DNA of 64,000 nt from Actinomycetes bacterium (GTDB lineage: Bacteria; Actinomycetota; Thermoleophilia; Gaiellales; Gaiellaceae). The stretch lies in the NCBI GenBank assembly GCA_025358355.1, contig JANYJX010000028.1, positions 1 to 64,000 on the forward strand, given 5' to 3'. The notes beneath the pieces are model-generated. The model did not search any database and had not been told where the DNA came from. It worked only from the letters and a program-made list of their open reading frames with translations. Positions 26,600 through 35,887 of the stretch are shown piece after piece. Positions within the stretch are counted from its first letter, which is position 1. Each line of letters starts with the position of its first letter. The translations under genes were made by a program, and so were the position numbers.

Positions 26600-27736
26600 T
26601 CAGTGTCGCGCAACGGCGGCCGCGAGCGCCGCGTGGATTGCGTCGACGTAGTGCGTCCACGACAGCTCGGTCTCGACGAGATGTCTCGCGCCGGCACCGA
26701 TCGCCGCGGCATGCGCGTCGTCCGCGAGCACACCGAGCAGCGCCTGCTCGAACGCGTTCTCGTCGCCTGGCTCGACGAGAACGCAGTTCTCTCCGCCCGC
26801 GAGCCCATAGCCGCTCGCGATCGCCGGCGTGCGCGAGACGACGACCGGCTTGGCCATCGCCATTGCCTGCAGCAGCACCGTCGTCGCGCCCGAGTAGCTG
26901 TTCGCGCGCACCGGCAGCGCGACCACACGCGCCCGCGCGAGCCGATCGCGCACCTCGCTCAGCGGGATGTCGACCTCGACCTGGACGTTCGCCGGCAGCA
27001 AACCTAGGTCGCGCACACCCACGGCACCGCCGACGATCAGGAACCGCACCGCCGACTGACGAGCTGCGATCCGCAGGAGCAGCGGAAAGTCGCGATGCGG
27101 ATCGGCGCCAATCGAGACGACGTCGATGTCCGTCGCGGTTTCCGGCGCGGACCGGAACGCTTCGATATCGACCCCGAACGGGATAAAGCTCACGGGCGGA
27201 CCGTCGCCGCCAACGACCTCACGCAGTAGCCCCGCCTCGTGCTCGCTGTACGCGACGATGCTCGAGACCCGCCGTAGCGCCTCGGCATAGCGCCGCGCCG
27301 CGCCCGCGCCACGAAGCTTCGCCAGCCGCTCCGGCAGGCCGATCGACACGTAGACAAGCGGCTTCCGCACGAGCCCGGCGCGGCGGAGCAAGACCAGCGG
27401 CAGTCCCACGGTGTCCACGGTCGAGAAGACAACGTCGGCCGCGTTCAGCCGCCGCAGGCTCGGCAGCACGCTGTAGAAGTCACCGCCGTAGCCGCCGCGG
27501 CGACGCTCGATGCGATTCAGCCCGTTGTCCGCAAGCCGCGCCCACGCCGGCGCGCCCGCGGCGCGCTCCAAGTTGTGCCGCACCCTCACACCGCGCGCGG
27601 CGAGCTCGTCGAGGCCAAACAGCATGTAGCGCTCGGGCGAGCCAACCGCCGAAGTGAGAGCCGCCCGCCGCTGCGGCGACTCGCGAAAGCAGACGAACGC
27701 GTCGAAGGCCGCGGCGTAGGGCACCATCCGAGCCAT
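26600..27736 (-). CDS. GT4 glycosyltransferase, first gene of a four-gene GT4 operon
   Basis: 378 residues. Acceptor domain with LFGLDELAARGVRVRHNLER and VVFSTVDTVGLPLVLLRRAG; donor domain with VSFIPFGVDIEAFRSAPETA, VVSIGADPHRDFPLLLRIAA, and YSGATTVLLQAMAMAKPVVV where the usual ExxxxxxxE pair is partly replaced. Start ATG 27736 lies 6 bases after the leaderless -10. The four consecutive GT4 genes are similar in layout and may be ancient duplicates. Confidence 0.85.
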   Translation of the reverse strand: MARMVPYAAAFDAFVCFRESPQRRAALTSAVGSPERYMLFGLDELAARGVRVRHNLERAAGAPAWARLADNGLNRIERRRGGYGGDFYSVLPSLRRLNAADVVFSTVDTVGLPLVLLRRAGLVRKPLVYVSIGLPERLAKLRGAGAARRYAEALRRVSSIVAYSEHEAGLLREVVGGDGPPVSFIPFGVDIEAFRSAPETATDIDVVSIGADPHRDFPLLLRIAARQSAVRFLIVGGAVGVRDLGLLPANVQVEVDIPLSEVRDRLARARVVALPVRANSYSGATTVLLQAMAMAKPVVVSRTPAIASGYGLAGGENCVLVEPGDENAFEQALLGVLADDAHAAAIGAGARHLVETELSWTHYVDAIHAALAAAVARH

Positions 27737-27741
27737 GGCGC

Positions 27742-27748
27742 TAGCCTA
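27742..27748. promoter_or_regulatory. Bidirectional -10: TAGCCTA
   Basis: TAGCCT (plus, 27742-27747) and TAGGCT (minus, 27743-27748) overlap by five bases. The minus transcript would start at or next to ATG 27736 (6-base gap). The plus transcript has a short leader with AAGGAG (27758-27763) before ATG 27771. Confidence 0.6.
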
Positions 27749-27770
27749 ACGGCGTCGAAGGAGCAGCCGA

Positions 27771-28724
27771 ATGCACCGCCAGCGCACACACCTCGCAGCC
27801 CGCGTCACCCACGTCGCGAAGGCCCTCGAACGGCGCGGGATAGCGACGACGTACAAGGTTCACGACCGCGCGCTCGCCAACCGCGCGAGCCGCCGGCAGC
27901 TCTCTGGCTCGCCGGTCGAGCTGGACGAGACGCAGCGGCGAATCATCGAAGCCCTCGACACCGACGGCTACATCGTCGTCCCGTTCGACGAGCTGATCAT
28001 CGACGATGCGCTTCGCTCCGACGTGCTCGCGCAAGGCGACACCTTCGTCGCCGACACCGAGCGCGGCCTAGCGGCCGAGGCGGAAGGTGCCGAAGCGGCC
28101 CTACGACGCCGCGCCGGCAAGGAGTTCGTCGTGCGCGCGTACAGCTTCGAGGGCGTCACGCTCGACCCCGCACGCGACGCGTGGTTCCGCGCCGCGATCT
28201 CGCACCGGCTTCTCGATATCGCTAACAGCTATCTACGGATGTGGGCGAAGCTGTCCTACGTGGACATGTGGTACACGGCGCCGCAGCCAGCCGGAGCCGA
28301 GCGCGCCGCGTCGCAGCTCTGGCATCGCGACTTCGACGACAAGCACCTGCTGAAGGCGTTCCTCTACCTCGTCGATGTCGACGCGAGCGCCGGCCCGTTC
28401 GAGTACGTCGGTGGCAGCCAGCCCGGCGGCCGGCACAACGAGACCCGCCAGTGGGCGCCGATGCGCACCGGCCGCTTCACCGAAGAAGAGGTCAACAAGC
28501 ACGTTCCCGCCGACGCGATCCAGACGTTCACCGCGCCGCGCGGCACCGTGATTCTCTGCAACACGAGCGGCCTGCATCGCGGCGGCTTCGCAACCGAGCG
28601 GCCGCGGGCACTCGCCACGGCGACCTACTGCTCGCCGGCATCGCTCAAGGCACTTTCGGAGCGGAACTACGCGCCCGCTGGCGACGCTCCGGCCGACCCG
28701 GCCGTTCGCTTCGCAACCAACTAG
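27771..28724 (+). CDS. Phytanoyl-CoA dioxygenase (PhyH) family Fe(II)/2-oxoglutarate oxygenase
   Basis: 317 residues. The iron-binding HxD is in LWHRDFDDKHLLKAFLYLVD (H185, D187), the distal histidine in CNTSGLHRGGFATERPRA (H269), and the 2-oxoglutarate arginine is probably R279. PhyH enzymes hydroxylate small molecules, lipids or sugars using oxygen. Lying between glycosyltransferases, it may hydroxylate a sugar or lipid of the glycan; this is inference. One of few genes here with a leader and Shine-Dalgarno. Its stop interlocks with the ABC ATPase stop in CTAG. Confidence 0.82.
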   Translation: MHRQRTHLAARVTHVAKALERRGIATTYKVHDRALANRASRRQLSGSPVELDETQRRIIEALDTDGYIVVPFDELIIDDALRSDVLAQGDTFVADTERGLAAEAEGAEAALRRRAGKEFVVRAYSFEGVTLDPARDAWFRAAISHRLLDIANSYLRMWAKLSYVDMWYTAPQPAGAERAASQLWHRDFDDKHLLKAFLYLVDVDASAGPFEYVGGSQPGGRHNETRQWAPMRTGRFTEEEVNKHVPADAIQTFTAPRGTVILCNTSGLHRGGFATERPRALATATYCSPASLKALSERNYAPAGDAPADPAVRFATN

Positions 28725-29986
28725 CCGCGCTCCACCGTCCATTCGAGCAGCGGGCGAACCGCCCCCGTCCACTGGCCCTGGTACTCCCCACGCGACGAAT
28801 CGCCGAGACCCGGGTCCTGCACGTGGAACGCGACCGCGTACCGTTCCGCCGCGTGCGGGAAGAGCTTCGGCGAGCCGAGCGAACAGATCGAGACATCAAC
28901 CGCGGTCAGCCCCTCGTTCAGCAGGTTGCCCGGAATCCACGCGGTGCTGACGTAATCGCCGGGGACCGATGGCTTGCGCCACCGCTCGCCGGTATCCATC
29001 ACGTTGAACGCGACAGCGCCCTGACGGTCGAGCACCTTCAGCTTCGGGAACACAGGCTCGCCGTCGCGCAGGACCCGGAAACCGACCTCGACCCCAACGC
29101 GCTGGCGTACATCGGCGGCGTCGACCTGCTTGCCGTGCTCGTCGACGATCCGCACCGACCGGAGCTTGACGAGATCGTCGCCGGGTGCGGTCGCCACATC
29201 CGGCCATGTCCTGTTCGACCCGGTCCCGAGGCCCGACTGGAGGTAGTGCGCAACGACTTCGGAGCTCTCGCCGTCCTCGACGACTTGCCCGCCGTCGAGC
29301 AGGATCACGCGATCGCACAGCTGCGTCATCGCCTGCATGTTGTGCGAGACGAAAAGGACAGTCCGGCCCGATGCGCCGATGTCCTCCATCCGCCCGAGGC
29401 AGCGGCGCTGGAACTCCGAGTCGCCGACCGCGAGCACCTCGTCGACGAGCAGGATCTCCGGCTCGAGGTGCGCAGCAACCGAGAACGCGAGCCGCACGTA
29501 CATGCCGCTCGAGTAGCGCTTGACCGGCGTATCGATGAACTTCTCGACGCCGGCGAAGTCGATGATCTCCGGCAGCTTCAGCCCGATCTCGCGCCGCTTC
29601 ATGCCGAGGATCGAGCCGTTCAGGAAGATGTTCTCTCGGCCGGTGAGCTCCGGATGGAAGCCGGTGCCGACCTCGAGCAGGCTGCCGACACGGCCGCGGA
29701 TCTCGGCTCGACCGGTCGTCGGCGTGGTGATCCGCGTGAGGATCTTCAGCAGCGTCGACTTGCCCGCGCCGTTTCGGCCGATGACGCCGACGACATCGCC
29801 CTCGGCCACGTCGAATGAAACGTCCTTGAGGGCCCAGAGCTCCGGGTCGTCGTGGTGCTCGCGATGGCGCTGTGTTGCGCGCCGCGCGGCGAGCGCGATC
29901 GAGTCGCGCAGAGTGCCGTACGCCGCTCGGTACTGCCCGAGTCGATACCGCTTCGAGAGGCCCTCGACGGTGATCGCAGTCGCCAT
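28721..29986 (-). CDS. wzt: ABC exporter ATPase with carbohydrate-binding C-terminal domain (Wzt-like)
   Basis: 421 residues. ATPase domain: Walker A GRNGAGKST, signature YSSGMYVRLAFSVA, Walker B EILLVDEVLAVGD and H-loop FVSHNMQAM. After about residue 250 a beta-rich domain of about 170 residues follows (VGVEVGFRVLRDGEPVFPKL), as in Wzt proteins that recognise the modified glycan end before export. Start ATG 29986 shares one base with the permease stop (TGATG). With Wzm it exports a lipid-linked polysaccharide across the membrane. Start choice removes a 62-residue upstream extension that overlaps the permease. Confidence 0.93.
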   Translation of the reverse strand: MATAITVEGLSKRYRLGQYRAAYGTLRDSIALAARRATQRHREHHDDPELWALKDVSFDVAEGDVVGVIGRNGAGKSTLLKILTRITTPTTGRAEIRGRVGSLLEVGTGFHPELTGRENIFLNGSILGMKRREIGLKLPEIIDFAGVEKFIDTPVKRYSSGMYVRLAFSVAAHLEPEILLVDEVLAVGDSEFQRRCLGRMEDIGASGRTVLFVSHNMQAMTQLCDRVILLDGGQVVEDGESSEVVAHYLQSGLGTGSNRTWPDVATAPGDDLVKLRSVRIVDEHGKQVDAADVRQRVGVEVGFRVLRDGEPVFPKLKVLDRQGAVAFNVMDTGERWRKPSVPGDYVSTAWIPGNLLNEGLTAVDVSICSLGSPKLFPHAAERYAVAFHVQDPGLGDSSRGEYQGQWTGAVRPLLEWTVERG

Positions 29987-30852
29987 CAGATCGTGTCCGC
30001 GAACCGCGGCTCCGTCGAGCGGAAGTACGCGAGCCCGCCGAAGAACAGGAGCACGGCGACGGCAACACCGATGGCGGTTCTCGCCGGATCCGGCGTAGCC
30101 CCGCCGAGCAACGTCCAGCGCCAGCCGCTGATTACCGCGGTCATCGGATTGACCGACAGGACCCACTGCCATTTCTGCGGGATGTGGTCAAGCACGAACA
30201 TGACGCCCGAGAGGAGCGGCAGCACCTGCAGGAACACAGGGATCGCGTAGGCGACATCGCGGTACCGGACGTTCAGTGCGGACAGGAACAGCCCGAGCCC
30301 GAGCGCAGCGACGACCGCGAGCAGGAGAAACGCCGGGGCTAGGAGCGCAATCGGCCCCGTCGGCCAGCTGCTGTAGATCGCCATCACTCCGACGAGGACC
30401 GTCATGCCGAGGAGAAAATCCACAGCGGGGACGATCACAGCGGCGATCGGCAAGAGAACGCGTGGGAAGTACACCTTCGTCACGAGCGGCCCGTTGGAGA
30501 CGACACTGGCCGCCGATCCCGTCAGCGACGAGATGAAGTACGTCATCGGTAGCAACCCAGAGACCACCACCACGGGGTACTTGAGGTTTCCGCGCGGGAA
30601 CTTGGCGAACTTCCCGAAGACCACGATGTACACGACCGCGGTGAAGACCGGGACGAGCAACGCCCAGGCGACGCCGACCGAGGTCTGCTTGTAGCGCACT
30701 TTGATGTCGCGCCACACGAACGTTCCGAGCAACTCGCGGTAATGCCAGAGCTCGCGGATGTCGAGTCTCGGCCAGCGGCTCGCCGGGCGGATGACCGTGA
30801 CACGAGTCGATGCCTCCGGAACCAGCGTCGATCCCTCTGGGGCCCCAATCAC
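29986..30852 (-). CDS. wzm: ABC-2 type polysaccharide exporter permease (Wzm-like)
   Basis: 288 residues with about six membrane helices. LWHYRELLGTFVWRDIKVRY is the characteristic N-terminal amphipathic element of ABC-2 polysaccharide permeases, followed by GVAWALLVPVFTAVVYIVVF. The C-terminal part has VLSVNPMTAVISGWRWTLLG. GTG start lies 6 bases after TAGCAT (30859-30864), so the exporter pair may have its own promoter besides the operon. Confidence 0.93.
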   Translation of the reverse strand: MIGAPEGSTLVPEASTRVTVIRPASRWPRLDIRELWHYRELLGTFVWRDIKVRYKQTSVGVAWALLVPVFTAVVYIVVFGKFAKFPRGNLKYPVVVVSGLLPMTYFISSLTGSAASVVSNGPLVTKVYFPRVLLPIAAVIVPAVDFLLGMTVLVGVMAIYSSWPTGPIALLAPAFLLLAVVAALGLGLFLSALNVRYRDVAYAIPVFLQVLPLLSGVMFVLDHIPQKWQWVLSVNPMTAVISGWRWTLLGGATPDPARTAIGVAVAVLLFFGGLAYFRSTEPRFADTI

Positions 30853-30858
30853 AGGGAG

Positions 30859-30864
30859 ATGCTA
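30859..30864 (-). promoter_or_regulatory. Leaderless -10 TAGCAT overlapping an upstream stop codon
   Basis: TAGCAT on the minus strand starts with the TAG stop of the upstream gene (30862-30864) and ends 6 bases before GTG 30852 of the permease. It gives wzm-wzt an internal promoter. Confidence 0.5.
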
Positions 30865-32460
30865 GCCGCCGCCCTCCCCGGTGACTCGTTCGCCACGTAC
30901 ACCGACTGCCGCGCAGATCGCGGCGAAGATCGCTGCGGGAAGCACGGGGTAGGCGTACGGGCCGACGAATCCCACCACCCACGCGTGGAGCAACAACACA
31001 AGCCCACCGAGTCCGAGCAGCGCCGCAAGCGCACCGCTGCCACGCACGCGCCGGAGCGGGAGCATGACCGCCGCGACCACGAGCCAGAGCCATGGCGGCG
31101 GGAAATAGTGCGACACGCGATAGAGCTGGATCGCGAGCCACCGGTTCGACTGCCCCGTCCCGAGCGGCGCATCCCAGCGGCGGACGGTGCTCGTCACTTC
31201 CCGATACCGCCGCGCCTGAGCCGGGTCCGAGTACGCCGCAGAGGGATCCGACAGGATGCAGCGGGCGATCTCGTTCGAAGCGCACGGCAGAAAGCCGAAG
31301 GTGATCGCCTCGCGCGACGGCAGGAGCGCCTCCGGGTTCGGTCTCGGGTGACCGCTCACGGACACGGTTGGGGCGGGAACCGGCCAGGCCGCGGGCTTGA
31401 GATGCGTCTGGTCGCGGTAGGCGGGCAGGCTGACGTAGTGCCACATCGACGTCGCGATATGGCCGTAGGTGCCCTTCCGCTCCGTCGTCGGCACCGGATG
31501 GGCCTTCGACGGAGGCGCCTCAGCCTCGGCGACTTTGAGGAGGCGGAAGCCGCTACCAATGCCATCGGCCTGGTCGGCGATCCCGAGCAACCTGATCCAC
31601 TCGTATTCAGACGGGTCGTCAAAGTACACGGCAGGCGTAACGTGGAGGCGTCGGTACGGCGGCAGGCTCAGCACGTCGCGCTGGACGATCGCCGTCAACC
31701 GTACCGACGCTGGGCCTGCGCTGGGAACGACCCGCGGAAGCTGCCCTGCGACGCTGAGCCGGGAGAGCGTGAGGTCGCCATACCGAAGTTCGTTCACGAG
31801 CGTCCACGATCCGACGAGCGCAACGACCGAGCAGAGGTAGGCAACACCCCACAGAAATCGGGAGCGCCACGAGGCACGGATGCAGAGCGGGATGAGGAAG
31901 CCAGCGGCGAGGATGACGTACGCGGGTCGAGTCAGAGCGATCGCAGCAGCGCCTGCACCGAGCCCCACGAAACGGGCCGCGCTCGGCCGGAACGCAGTGC
32001 GGACAAGGCCGAGCGCAAAGAGCGAGAACCCGAACATGGCTACGGCGTCGCTCGATGCCTCATGGAAGGGAATCGAGAACGCCGGGAACACGAGGAGCGT
32101 GCCCGCCACAAGCACCGCGGCGAGTCGCGAATACGCGAGCGCCGCGAGCGACCACGCGAGCACCGAGATCGCGAAGAACACCGCCATCGTCACCTCGAGC
32201 GCAGTGGCACCGCCGATGCTGAGCGGAAGACCGAGCGCGATCGGCGTCACCGGCGTTCTGAACAGCATCACCTCGGTGAACGGCGTGTGCGTGTCGAACA
32301 GAGAGAGGTAGTACGTCATGTAGTCCCAAGCGTCGCGACCGCGCTCGAACGGCCACCCGAGCGCCTCGATCCAGTAGAGGGCGAACGCGAAGAGGACGAG
32401 CACGGCGGCAGCACGCTTCGTTGCCACCAGGTGCTCCATCCGCTGCCACACAGCTCTCAC
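30862..32460 (-). CDS. Polytopic GT-C-like membrane protein, paralogue A
   Basis: 532 residues with many hydrophobic helices and a large external loop. After helix 1 comes GRDAWDYMTYYLSLFDTHTP, then VMLFRTPVTPIALGLPLSIG; these align with GRDFGDYLWFYVQ...LFRTPVAPLVIGAPL at 41870 and GRDLDEYMLSYVQ...LFRTPLTGAVVGASL at 45315. The shared aspartate after helix 1 is where GT-C transferases keep a catalytic acid. Such enzymes use polyprenyl-phosphate sugars on the outer face. This copy lacks the IVSPANGPASR motif of the other two, keeping only SAGPASVRL. GTG start 3 bases after the upstream stop. Confidence 0.7.
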   Translation of the reverse strand: MRAVWQRMEHLVATKRAAAVLVLFAFALYWIEALGWPFERGRDAWDYMTYYLSLFDTHTPFTEVMLFRTPVTPIALGLPLSIGGATALEVTMAVFFAISVLAWSLAALAYSRLAAVLVAGTLLVFPAFSIPFHEASSDAVAMFGFSLFALGLVRTAFRPSAARFVGLGAGAAAIALTRPAYVILAAGFLIPLCIRASWRSRFLWGVAYLCSVVALVGSWTLVNELRYGDLTLSRLSVAGQLPRVVPSAGPASVRLTAIVQRDVLSLPPYRRLHVTPAVYFDDPSEYEWIRLLGIADQADGIGSGFRLLKVAEAEAPPSKAHPVPTTERKGTYGHIATSMWHYVSLPAYRDQTHLKPAAWPVPAPTVSVSGHPRPNPEALLPSREAITFGFLPCASNEIARCILSDPSAAYSDPAQARRYREVTSTVRRWDAPLGTGQSNRWLAIQLYRVSHYFPPPWLWLVVAAVMLPLRRVRGSGALAALLGLGGLVLLLHAWVVGFVGPYAYPVLPAAIFAAICAAVGVRGERVTGEGGG

Positions 32461-32463
32461 CCT

Positions 32464-33543
32464 TCAGAGCCTCCGCAGCGCGCGCCGAGTGGCTGCCCTT
32501 AGCACTCCACCGAGCGACCGCTCGTTGGCGTTGAGTCGAGCTTCGAGTCTCGCGACCCGCCGCTGCAGACGGACAATGTCTGCGCCGTCGAGAAGCGCCG
32601 CCTCGGCCGCGTACTCGAGCTCCTCGACGAGCCCCGGTCGCCGAAACTCGAGCGGCGGTTGGTCGCCCGGCAACACGTATCCCGCCGTCGCCCGTTCGTA
32701 ATCCGCCGCGGAGAGAAGCCGGAGTGCGTCCCGAAGCCGAACGTCCTCGACAAGAACACCCTCGCGAGTCCCGCGCTCGAACTCTTCGTCGCCGACGACG
32801 AGTGAGCGGTACAGCTCGCCGACCGAACCCGACTGGGCGGCTGCATGCCATCTGTGCGACGAGCCCCTGAACTTCGCGTCGCGCGCGGTACCCGCGGTTG
32901 CCTTCTTCGCGTTGACGAACTTGCGCTCGACCTGCTCGCCCGAGCGGATCGGGAAGTGAAGCAGCTCGATCGGGTACCAACCACGGAGGGTCGCGAGCGC
33001 GCTCCCAGCCACCGCATGATTGCCGGATCCGACTGTGATTCCCGGATCGGCCCGGTGAATGACCTTCGTTGCCGTCGGATACTCAGCGTCCGGATCGGTG
33101 AGAGGGTGAGAGGGGGTGAGACGCACGGTCATCCGCTCGAAGAACAAATTCTCGTCGTCCGGCCTGATCACGAAATGACGGAAGAACGTCTCGACGGACC
33201 CGTAACGGGGAGGGACGAGCGCGAGAACGTCCTTGAGATTCCCGGCACGCGGGAACCAGAACTCGTCGGCGTCGCTGTTGATCACCCAGTCGGCTCCGTG
33301 GTGCGTCGCGGCGAGGCGTGCCATCCTCGTAACCCATTCGCTTTGCGGATAGTCGGCGCCCGACTCCTCGATCAGCTCCAGATAACCCGCACGCTCGAAC
33401 TCACGAAAGATCTCCGTCGTCCCGTCCGTCGACCGGTGATCCGTGGCGATCACGAAGTCCACACCAGCGTTGAGATGGAACGCGAGCTGAGCGCCGATGA
33501 TGTCGGCCTCGTCACGCGCCGCGATAGTCATGACCAACTTCAT
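32464..33543 (-). CDS. GT2-like glycosyltransferase (Glyco_tranf_2_4 type) with C-terminal coiled coil
   Basis: 359 residues. N-terminal MKLVMTIAARDEADIIGAQL, FVIATDHRSTDGT and DWVINSDADEFWFP (DxD) are those of the family that includes GT92-like enzymes. A histidine-rich middle (GSGNHAVAGSA, IELLHFPIRSGEQVERKF) is also typical. The C terminus (LQRRVARLEARLNANERSLG) is a short coiled coil, possibly for oligomerisation. Overlaps the upstream gene by ATGA. Confidence 0.78.
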   Translation of the reverse strand: MKLVMTIAARDEADIIGAQLAFHLNAGVDFVIATDHRSTDGTTEIFREFERAGYLELIEESGADYPQSEWVTRMARLAATHHGADWVINSDADEFWFPRAGNLKDVLALVPPRYGSVETFFRHFVIRPDDENLFFERMTVRLTPSHPLTDPDAEYPTATKVIHRADPGITVGSGNHAVAGSALATLRGWYPIELLHFPIRSGEQVERKFVNAKKATAGTARDAKFRGSSHRWHAAAQSGSVGELYRSLVVGDEEFERGTREGVLVEDVRLRDALRLLSAADYERATAGYVLPGDQPPLEFRRPGLVEELEYAAEAALLDGADIVRLQRRVARLEARLNANERSLGGVLRAATRRALRRL

Positions 33544-34556
33544 GCCGGCTCGCCGAGCACTGTCTTGTAGAGGTCTATGGTGGCCGTCGCGGCCGTATCG
33601 AACCCGAGTCGCTCCTCTGCGAAGCGCCTCGCTCCCGCGCCGAGGCGGGCGCGCAGCTCCGCATCGCCGAGCAGGCGTTCGAGCGCCGCGCGCAAAGCTT
33701 CGACATCCCGCGGCGGCACGATCAGCCCGGTCTCGCCGTCGATCACGGCATCTGGCAGGCCGCCCACAGAGGTCGCAATCACGGGGCGAGCGTACGCCAT
33801 CGCCTCGCGTGCAACGACGCCGTAACCCTCGCGCCGCGACGGGCAGACGACGACCGCGGCGCGCTCCAGATAGCTGCCGACCTCGGAGGGAGCGACGAAG
33901 CCGAGCGCCTGCGGGAGCTGCGCACGTAGCGGACCATCGCCGACTAGAACCAGCGGCAAACCACGAGCCGCCTCGGCCAGCTCGAGTACGCCTTTCTCCT
34001 CCGAGCAGCGCCCGATGTAGAGCGCGTGCGGCGGCTCGTCCGGCGGACCGACGGTGGCGGGAATCGCAACGCCGGACGGGATCACACGCACGTCGCGGGC
34101 GCCTAGCTCCCGCGCGTCAGCGGCCAGCGCATTCGAAGCACAAACCGCGACGCGCGCGCGTCGCAGAATCGGCCGGAACAGCCAGCGCGCGCGTCGCGCC
34201 AGCTCGACATCGGTTCCCCAGAGCTGAACCACGAACGGCTTCCCGGCGGCCAGCGCGGCGAACCCCGACGGGAGCCAGTGCGCGTGGACGAGATCGGCGC
34301 CACGCGCCGCCTTTCGCGCAGCCAACGCGAACGCGACGAGAAACGCCGGCAACAGCGCGATCTTCCACGGCGCAGCACGCAAGTTCCCGACGATCCCGCT
34401 GCCGTACCCGATCCCAAAGTGCTGGAACGATGCAGGCGAGACAACCTCGACATCAACGCCGTGCGCGCGAAGGTGCTCAACCGCGTCGCGCACGAATACA
34501 CCCGCGGGATCCGCCGCATGGCGCGGATACGACGTCGTCAGGACAACGACCTTCAT
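33540..34556 (-). CDS. GT4 glycosyltransferase
   Basis: 338 residues from ATG 34556, which overlaps the upstream stop (ATGA). MKVVVLTTSYPRHAADPAGV and LVHAHWLPSGFAALAAGKPF are the GT4 acceptor half; VRVIPSGVAIPATVGPPDEP, LYIGRCSEEKGVLELAEAAR, PSRREGYGVVAREAMAYARP and VIDGETGLIVPPRDVEALRA the donor half with the EX7E-type acid pair. Soluble or peripheral at the inner membrane face. Adds a sugar to the growing lipid-linked glycan; specificity unknown. Confidence 0.88.
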   Translation of the reverse strand: MKVVVLTTSYPRHAADPAGVFVRDAVEHLRAHGVDVEVVSPASFQHFGIGYGSGIVGNLRAAPWKIALLPAFLVAFALAARKAARGADLVHAHWLPSGFAALAAGKPFVVQLWGTDVELARRARWLFRPILRRARVAVCASNALAADARELGARDVRVIPSGVAIPATVGPPDEPPHALYIGRCSEEKGVLELAEAARGLPLVLVGDGPLRAQLPQALGFVAPSEVGSYLERAAVVVCPSRREGYGVVAREAMAYARPVIATSVGGLPDAVIDGETGLIVPPRDVEALRAALERLLGDAELRARLGAGARRFAEERLGFDTAATATIDLYKTVLGEPA

Positions 34557-35887
34557 CGATCTGCGAGCCGCGGCGCAAAGACCGACGGCGCGGCCACGAC
34601 GAGCAGCACGAAGACGAAGAAGTAGTAGAACGAGATCGTCAGGTAGAAGGCGTTCGCGGCGAGCGTCGAGACGAACGCCGCCGTCAGCCCCCAAGCGAGT
34701 GGCCGCAGCCGAGCCGCGAACGGATCGTGCAGCGCTTGCAGCGTCCGGCCGATCGCGCGGGCGCGACGCAGCCGGCCGAACAGGTACCACGCGAACACGG
34801 CAAACACCGCCGACCCAACGAGCCCGGTCTCGACCATCAGCGACACGTAGAACGAGTGCGGCCCGAAGTTCGTCCGGCCCGTGATGAACTCGTAGTAGAC
34901 CGAGAAGTTGTTCAGCCCGAGCCCGAACAGCGGATGCAGATGGAGCGTCTGTGGGATGAACGAGTAGACGGCGAGATGCGTGTTCGTGCCGCCGTCACCG
35001 GTCTGCACACGCGAACGGAGCACCGCACTGAAAAAGTGTGCGCGCCACGCGATAACCGCCAGCAGGAAGCACGCCACACCCGAGAGCGGCAGCAGCAGCC
35101 GGCGCGAGAACAAGTGCCGGCGGTACGGGATGAGCAGCACGCCGAGGCCCGCAACCAGCCCGAGCAACCCACTGCGAGAGAGCGTCGACAGCTCCATCAC
35201 GAACAGGAACGAGAGCAGGAGCATCAGCTGCTTCCGCCGCCGATCGCCGCTTTCGAGCCGCAGGTACATGGGTAGGAGCACGAGGAGCGGGACGGTCAGC
35301 TCGATCGCCAAGTGGTTCGGGTCGCCGGTGAGCGCATTCGGCCGGTAGACGCTCTGCCCCTGGACGGCGCCGTAGATGTTGATCTGGCTCGCGCCGCCGG
35401 TGATCGGCGATAGGACGGTCGCGTCGAGATTCCCGTTCGTCGCGAATGCGTCGCCGAGCTGCGCAAGCCCGTAGAGCGCGTTTGCCGCGATGCCGCCGAA
35501 GAACACCCAGAGCGTCTTCCAGTAGAACCGCTCGCCGCGCCGCAGCACGAGCGCGACCGCGGCCGCGAGGAACAGGAAATGGAGCAGGAACTTGATCATC
35601 CCTTTCGCCCACTGGCCGAGCGCCTCGGTCGTGCCGAGGTTGAAGAAGCCGACGAGGTAGACGAGCAGGAACGCGATGAAGAAGCCGAACGCCACGGCGG
35701 CGGGCCTGGCGAAGCGGCCGTCGGATCGCTCGTAACGGCGGATCACGAACGCGACGAGGAAAACCGCGGTCAGCACATCAGAGAGCGAGAGGTCGCCCGC
35801 GAGCGCCCAGTGGATCTTCGCGAACGTGACCGTGAAGACGGTCGCAAAGAAGAGCAGCTCGGTGATGGAAGTGCGCCTGGAGCTCAT
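34553..35887 (-). CDS. O-antigen ligase / Wzy-like membrane protein
   Basis: 444 residues, about 11-12 hydrophobic segments and one large external loop (TNTHLAVYSFIPQTLHLHPL to FGPHSFYVSLMVETGLVG). The loop with its conserved histidine and the preceding ELSTLSRSGLLGLVAGLGVL match the Wzy_C/O-antigen ligase family, which joins or polymerises lipid-linked glycans on the outer face. Start 35887 is the ATG overlapping the upstream stop; the longer frame covers the neighbour. Presence with Wzm/Wzt suggests ligation rather than Wzx/Wzy polymerisation, but both are possible. Confidence 0.82.
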   Translation of the reverse strand: MSSRRTSITELLFFATVFTVTFAKIHWALAGDLSLSDVLTAVFLVAFVIRRYERSDGRFARPAAVAFGFFIAFLLVYLVGFFNLGTTEALGQWAKGMIKFLLHFLFLAAAVALVLRRGERFYWKTLWVFFGGIAANALYGLAQLGDAFATNGNLDATVLSPITGGASQINIYGAVQGQSVYRPNALTGDPNHLAIELTVPLLVLLPMYLRLESGDRRRKQLMLLLSFLFVMELSTLSRSGLLGLVAGLGVLLIPYRRHLFSRRLLLPLSGVACFLLAVIAWRAHFFSAVLRSRVQTGDGGTNTHLAVYSFIPQTLHLHPLFGLGLNNFSVYYEFITGRTNFGPHSFYVSLMVETGLVGSAVFAVFAWYLFGRLRRARAIGRTLQALHDPFAARLRPLAWGLTAAFVSTLAANAFYLTISFYYFFVFVLLVVAAPSVFAPRLADR

